Positions 59,724 through 64,000 of a stretch of 64,000 nucleotides of DNA are shown in pieces. Under the pieces are notes generated by a model that saw only the letters and a list, made by a program, of their open reading frames with translations, searched no databases and had not been told where the DNA came from. The DNA comes from Chryseobacterium sp. SC28 (GTDB lineage: Bacteria; Bacteroidota; Bacteroidia; Flavobacteriales; Weeksellaceae), in assembly GCF_003932955.1 (NCBI RefSeq), contig NZ_QOVY01000004.1, positions 62,001 through 126,000 of the forward strand, read 5' to 3'. The position numbers and the translations under genes were made by a program. Positions within the stretch are counted from its first letter, which is position 1. Each line of letters starts with the position of its first letter.

Positions 59724-61148
59724 ATGAAATTATCGATCGCTTTTATCAACGATGTTCACGGGTATCTGGAGCCGCATCCCGAGCTTTTTTACGACAATCA
59801 AAAAGAATATATCGCCCAAGCGGGAGGCTACGCCCGAATTAAATCCATTTTTCAAAAAATCAAATCCGAAAATCCAAATAGCTTGTTTTTCGACGGCGGC
59901 GACACCTTCCACGGCATGCTTCCGGTGGTAAAGTCAAAAGGCGAGGTGCTTATTCCCATTCTTAATGCATTGGAGTTAAGCGCAATGGTCGGCCATTGGG
60001 ATTTTGCCTACACGCCAAAGCACCTTCTGGAGTTGGGAAGCCGGCTCCATTATCCCATTTTGGGCTGCAATGTCTATGATGAGAACGGAAAACCTTTTCT
60101 ATCGCCTTATCAAATCTTAGAAATTGAGCAAATTAAAATAGGCATCATTGGTATTTGTTGCAATATTATCGACAAAACAATGCCTGAAAAATTCAGTGAA
60201 GGCATCACCGTGACTGATGGTATCGAAGAAACTCGGAAATGCGTGGCCGAACTACAGGAAAAAAGCGTCGGACTCATCATTCTTTTGTCCCATAATGGCT
60301 TTCCGCAGGACGTAGAATTACTAAAAAATGTTTCCGGAATCGATGTCTGCCTCAGTGCGCATACGCACAACCGGATGTACGAAGCGGCAGAAGTAAACGG
60401 AACTGTGATTATACAATGCGGCTGCCACGGCTCTTTCGTGGGACATTTGCAACTGCAAGTGGAAAATGATGCGGTCCAAAATTACAGTTATGAATTGATT
60501 ACCGCAGATGATTCCTTTGCAGAAGAAGCAACTTTGAAGGCTCTGGTGGCCGATGTTCTCTCACCTTACGAAGAAATGAAAGAGAAAATAGTAGGCACTT
60601 CCGAGCAGATATTGCACCGGTACTCCGGCTTGTCTTCCTCGATGGACGATTTTCTGCTGACTGCGGTGAATTTTGCCACGGCGACTGAAATTTCCTTTTC
60701 CAACGGTTGGCGATATGGCGCACCGATAGACAAAGGAAATGTGACGCTTTGGAATTTGTACCAAATGGTGCCTATGAACCCGCCTATTACCACAACAGAG
60801 CTTAGCGGTCACGAGATTTTCGAAATGCTGGAGGAAAATTTGGAACGCACGTTTTCCGCCGAACCAATGCACCAAATGGGTGGCTACGTGAAGCGTTGCA
60901 GTGGACTTCGCATTCTAATGAGAATAGAAAATCCGCCCGGATTCCGGATTCAGGAAATCTATTTTCAAAATCAGCTTTTAGAAAAAGACAGAAGTTACAA
61001 AGTTGCCTTTCTTACAGAGCAGGGCGTGCCAAAAAAATATGGCAAAAACAGAACTGAAACCGCTATTACGGCTGTCGATGCAATGCTGCTTTATCTGGAA
61101 GCGCACCCAAAAATCGAAAAAGCACCGGCTTCTTTTCTTCTGGTTTAG
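59724..61148 (+). CDS. SoxB-like metallophosphatase / 5'-nucleotidase family
   Basis: A 474-residue protein from ATG 59724; a longer frame from 59682 overlaps the DsrE-like gene. The N-terminal metallophosphatase has FINDVHGYLEPHPE, FFDGGDTFHG, MVGHWDFAYTP and SAHTHNRMYE. The GHW(D/E)F form in place of GNHEFD is typical of SoxB thiosulfohydrolases. The C-terminal nucleotidase-like domain has ISFSNGWRYGAPI and a QMGGYVKR loop, also SoxB-like. SoxB frees sulfate from thiosulfonate-bound sulfur. Unlike known SoxB it has no signal peptide, so it may be cytoplasmic and act on another sulfur or phosphate ester. Confidence 0.78.
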   Translation: MKLSIAFINDVHGYLEPHPELFYDNQKEYIAQAGGYARIKSIFQKIKSENPNSLFFDGGDTFHGMLPVVKSKGEVLIPILNALELSAMVGHWDFAYTPKHLLELGSRLHYPILGCNVYDENGKPFLSPYQILEIEQIKIGIIGICCNIIDKTMPEKFSEGITVTDGIEETRKCVAELQEKSVGLIILLSHNGFPQDVELLKNVSGIDVCLSAHTHNRMYEAAEVNGTVIIQCGCHGSFVGHLQLQVENDAVQNYSYELITADDSFAEEATLKALVADVLSPYEEMKEKIVGTSEQILHRYSGLSSSMDDFLLTAVNFATATEISFSNGWRYGAPIDKGNVTLWNLYQMVPMNPPITTTELSGHEIFEMLEENLERTFSAEPMHQMGGYVKRCSGLRILMRIENPPGFRIQEIYFQNQLLEKDRSYKVAFLTEQGVPKKYGKNRTETAITAVDAMLLYLEAHPKIEKAPASFLLV

Positions 61149-61163
61149 ATGGTATCTACCTAC

Positions 61164-61280
61164 TCTGGTATGGAGAAGTCATTAATTATAAATACTTGAA
61201 AAAACTGCCATTGGAATTCCAAAAACAGTTTATATAATGAATAAGTGGTAAAAAATCCTGACTCAAATCACCATACCAGA
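61164..61280. repeat. Inverted-repeat element with nested palindromes (MITE-like)
   Basis: TCTGGTATGG at 61164-61173 and CCATACCAGA at 61271-61280 form exact terminal inverted repeats of a 117-base element. Inside are TCATTA/TAATGA, AAACTG/CAGTTT and a perfect 12-bp palindrome TTGGAATTCCAA (61211-61222). No T-run suits a terminator. It lies between the SoxB-like gene and the convergent phosphoesterase. Confidence 0.55.
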
Positions 61281-61341
61281 ATAGAAATCATACAGACTTT
61301 TGTGTGTTGTCTGGCTTTTCTTTTGTTCGGGATTGAGATGT

Positions 61342-62928
61342 CTACTGAATAGTTTTAGCCTCTTTTACTTCAAAGGTAGATTTTGCAGTATGTATTTTTC
61401 CATAACGGTCTTTTGCTTTTACCTCAACTGCGTGTTTCCCTAAATCTAAATTTCTTGAGAATGGCGCTGTCCAAATATGCTTTGAGTTTTCAGGATTATT
61501 AGGCCTCCTTCCCACAAGTAATTCTTTGGTAGTGTCCCATTTCAAAACGCTATCAGTAAACTCAGGATCTATAGATTCTGTATAATTCATTTTTTTCCAT
61601 TCGCCGCTGTCTATTCTGTATTCTAGTTCATCGTTCTGGCTTCCCATGAAAAAATTGGCCACAATTCTTGCGGAATTTTTAGATTTAAAGGGAATTACTT
61701 TGGGTACCCATAGATTAATTTGATAATCTTCTGGCTTGCCAGCAACTTTATAATTAATTTCATAATCATTGTCTTTAAAATTGATGAAAGAATATCCCCT
61801 ATATGTACCATCTCTCATGACGGATTTTGGAACCCCTATTTCATCTGCGGTACCCGAATACCAATCTCCAGAAGTAGTGCCGGCATTAAATTCGTGAATA
61901 AGCTTCATACCATCCCAGCCTTCTTTTTTGCCGTAGAAAAACTGGCTTTGCTTATGGGTATGAGCAGACATCATTAAAATATTTTTGAATGGTTTTAAAA
62001 TTTGAAACAGTCTTTGTCTGTCATCCATTCTAAAATGCTCATCATTTGGGTTTTCTGGCGTTAATTGGATATGAAAGGAAAAAACAACCAGTTGATTTGG
62101 ATTTACATTTTTAAGGTCATTTTCCACAAAATCTAACTGTTCTTTTCTGAAACCTCCCCAATAACTTTTTCCATCTCTGGGATCTGGATATAGAATATCA
62201 TCTAAAATAATAAAATGCACATTTCCATAATTGAAGGCATAATTGTTAGGTCCAAAGTTAGCTTCGAATGTTTCGTCCGAAAGTTTATCATCTTTGGCTT
62301 CGTAATTCATATCGTGGTTTCCCATCACATTATACCATGGCAATTCCAATTCTTTGATGGCATTGATGTAAACTGGATGTAAACTTAGATCGTCCCCTAC
62401 TAAATCTCCTAAACTAATACCGAAAACAGCATTTTTTTTATTGTGTTTTACTTCATTTATGATGCCACGCTGGAAATAATCCATTTCTTTCATATCATAA
62501 GGTTGAGGATCGCCAAACACTAAAATTTGAAAATTTTTGTCTTCATTTTGTGGATACAGCGCAAAGTTAATTTCTTTTGGAAGTTCACCCGTGGGTTTTA
62601 GTCCGGCATATTTAAAATCTTTAGGAGCACCATTTGGTTTATAATTATAGAAAAACTGCGGTAGCTGCGCAGCGCTTTTCGGCGTCATATATTGGGAAGG
62701 CTTTATCACGAAAATGATATTATCATCTTTCACGGGCAGCGTATATTTTCCTTTTGCATCTGTTTGCACCACTTCTACTCCGTTAGATACTGAAACCTGA
62801 GCTATTCCTTTTTCTTTTTTGTCTTTAATTCCATTATTATTATTGTCTTCAAAAACAAAACCAGTTGCGGTTTGCTGAGCAAAAGAAAAACTTGATAATA
62901 GGCCAAATATTAAAAGTTGTTTTTTCAT
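61342..62928 (-). CDS. Secreted calcineurin-like phosphoesterase
   Basis: A 528-residue exported protein with signal LLIFGLLSSFSFAQ. An N-terminal SdrD B-like beta domain (GFVFEDNNNNGIKDKKEKGI) is followed by the metallophosphoesterase core: VFGDPQPYD, LGDLVGDD, MGNHDMN (metal Asp/His/Asn ligands), a metal His in FSFHIQ and AHTHKQS. A C-terminal beta domain (WTAPFSRNLDLGKHAVEVKA) ends it. These domains correspond to the N/core/C arrangement of Bacteroidota calcineurin-like enzymes. It removes phosphate from an organic ester outside the cell or in the periplasm. It lies 14 bases after the SusD-like gene. Confidence 0.9.
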   Translation of the reverse strand: MKKQLLIFGLLSSFSFAQQTATGFVFEDNNNNGIKDKKEKGIAQVSVSNGVEVVQTDAKGKYTLPVKDDNIIFVIKPSQYMTPKSAAQLPQFFYNYKPNGAPKDFKYAGLKPTGELPKEINFALYPQNEDKNFQILVFGDPQPYDMKEMDYFQRGIINEVKHNKKNAVFGISLGDLVGDDLSLHPVYINAIKELELPWYNVMGNHDMNYEAKDDKLSDETFEANFGPNNYAFNYGNVHFIILDDILYPDPRDGKSYWGGFRKEQLDFVENDLKNVNPNQLVVFSFHIQLTPENPNDEHFRMDDRQRLFQILKPFKNILMMSAHTHKQSQFFYGKKEGWDGMKLIHEFNAGTTSGDWYSGTADEIGVPKSVMRDGTYRGYSFINFKDNDYEINYKVAGKPEDYQINLWVPKVIPFKSKNSARIVANFFMGSQNDELEYRIDSGEWKKMNYTESIDPEFTDSVLKWDTTKELLVGRRPNNPENSKHIWTAPFSRNLDLGKHAVEVKAKDRYGKIHTAKSTFEVKEAKTIQ

Positions 62929-62942
62929 TTAAATAAATTTAG

Positions 62943-64000
62943 TTATTGATTCCACCAGTTAATTACATTGATATTGTCTCCACCCATTGATTGTACTGCT
63001 GCTTGATAGTTTTCAGCGTTTAAAATTTTTGGTTGTGTGGGATACATTAATCTTTGAGGCATTTTACCATCATTTAGTAAGCCTCCATTGTTTGGCAATA
63101 CAGGAAATCCGGTTCTTCTTTGTTCATACCATTGTTGCTGATCTACAAAGAAAAGCGCGACATATTTCTGAAGCATTATTCTTTGCAAAGTGCCGTTATA
63201 AGCAACATTTGCATTGGAGAAGTAATTGGCCGGGACGGTAGAATTCCATTGTTCTATAGCAGCTTTCACTCCGTTTTCGTAATAAGACTGTGCATTGCCA
63301 TTTATAATTCCTCTAAAAGCTAATTCTGAGAGGATAAATTGTAACTCCGCATAAGGTAAAATCAAAATTTTCAAGGGTGCCTTGGCCAAATTTTGATTCA
63401 TATTTGATGGCTGATAGGTAAAAGTTGTTCCTGGTGCATATCCTACGGGAACACCCTTGTAACCAATATTTTGATTATTGCTCAAATTTTTTGCTTGCGA
63501 AAAAAAGAGAGATTGTCTTGGATCATTATTGGCTTTCAGAGTTTCTACAAAGAATTCGCCTGCGGCTCTACCAGTTGTAAAATCCTGTGGTCTGGCGATA
63601 GGTGTCAAAAGAGGTGCTACTCCTGAGATGCTCAGAACTGCACCTTCAGCATTGCTCTGAAAAATGGGATAAACCGTAGGATTGTTTACGATCTCTTGAA
63701 TTCTGGAATATACATCTACTTCTCCATTTTTTTTCAGAATTCTCGTTAATAATCTTAGTGAAAGAGTATTGCAAAATTTCTTCCAATTCAGAACTCCATT
63801 TGCATCATTATGGGCATTGTAAAACAAATCTTGGTCTGATAGTGGAGAATTGGTTACAAATAATGAGTTGGCAGTTTTTAAATCATTTAAAAGTTTTATG
63901 TAAATATCTTTTTGCTTATCGAACTTTGGCTGGGTAATACCTTCTTCTATTCTAGATGCTTCGGAAAAAGGAATGTCTCCGTAGGTATCGGTTAAATTGG
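62943..64000 (-). CDS. SusD/RagB-like outer-membrane lipoprotein, partial
   Basis: At least 351 residues; the frame runs open through the right window edge, so the lipoprotein signal is not seen. Diagnostic text is LTDTYGDIPFSEASRIEEG near the edge and the SusD-like tetratricopeptide pattern after it (KKFCNTLSLRLLTRILK, LIILPYAELQFILSELAF in slightly altered form, and QQWYEQRRTGFPVLP near the end). SusD-type proteins cap a SusC TonB-dependent channel and bind its substrate. The co-transcribed phosphoesterase suggests a phosphorylated sugar, lipid or nucleotide. A SusC gene is expected just beyond the window. Confidence 0.88.
   Translation of the reverse strand, partial: NLTDTYGDIPFSEASRIEEGITQPKFDKQKDIYIKLLNDLKTANSLFVTNSPLSDQDLFYNAHNDANGVLNWKKFCNTLSLRLLTRILKKNGEVDVYSRIQEIVNNPTVYPIFQSNAEGAVLSISGVAPLLTPIARPQDFTTGRAAGEFFVETLKANNDPRQSLFFSQAKNLSNNQNIGYKGVPVGYAPGTTFTYQPSNMNQNLAKAPLKILILPYAELQFILSELAFRGIINGNAQSYYENGVKAAIEQWNSTVPANYFSNANVAYNGTLQRIMLQKYVALFFVDQQQWYEQRRTGFPVLPNNGGLLNDGKMPQRLMYPTQPKILNAENYQAAVQSMGGDNINVINWWNQ

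Overview
The window reads as chromosome from a Bacteroidota species of the Flavobacteriia, most like Chryseobacterium or a close relative. The signs are SusD- and TonB-receptor-type outer-membrane proteins, a type IX secretion C-terminal domain, lipoprotein signals with little Shine-Dalgarno sequence, promoters with the Bacteroidota -7 box TAnnTTTG, and moderate-to-low GC. No rRNA, tRNA, CRISPR array, integrase or intact insertion sequence was seen.

Layout. 1-8130: a YciI-like gene end, then minus-strand genes (serine hydrolase lipoprotein, 2-hydroxyacid dehydrogenase, acyl-CoA thioesterase, HU-like membrane protein, a sorted secreted protein, a TonB-dependent receptor behind a TPP riboswitch, a WG-repeat protein and a DUF2752 protein). 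8131-17284: core genes including aconitase, an ECF sigma factor, an RluA-type pseudouridine synthase, rpoN, a HAD phosphatase and a DUF421 protein. 17461-26880: a minus-strand cluster with three ATP-grasp ligases, a GCS2-type carboxylate-amine ligase, a class I glutamine amidotransferase, two esterases and an M17 aminopeptidase. It looks like a ribosome-independent amide/peptide-forming pathway and is interrupted by a repeat array at 25381-25751. 27111-31468: GH43 glycosidase, small lipoprotein, thioesterase, dnaA. 31546-34682: arsenic operon. 34979-39650: dctA, an RsmI-like methylase, an eRF1-like protein, mutS2.

39843-61148 is a plus-strand island for reactive sulfur handling: Crp/Fnr regulator, rhodanese, OsmC, a TolC-MFP-RND efflux operon, a collapsed cytochrome bd operon, a NifX/NifB-like protein, sulfide:quinone oxidoreductase, a TauE/SafE exporter, a methyltransferase, a CstB-like persulfide dioxygenase/rhodanese, a DUF2892 protein, thioredoxin, Hsp20, a Kef-type antiporter, two TlpA-like proteins, a DsrE-like protein and a SoxB-like metallophosphatase. 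Four promoters here (rhodanese, TolC, SQR, CstB-like) carry a CRP-type palindrome TGTGA-N6-TCACA or a close variant. In all four its centre lies exactly 29.5 bp upstream of the -7 box. The Crp/Fnr protein at the island's left end has the E. coli CRP-type recognition helix (RExxxR), so a single sulfur-responsive regulon is a strong hypothesis.

The right end (61342-64000, minus) holds a calcineurin-like phosphoesterase and the C-terminal part of a SusD-like lipoprotein, probably the end of a SusCD-type uptake locus for a phosphorylated substrate.
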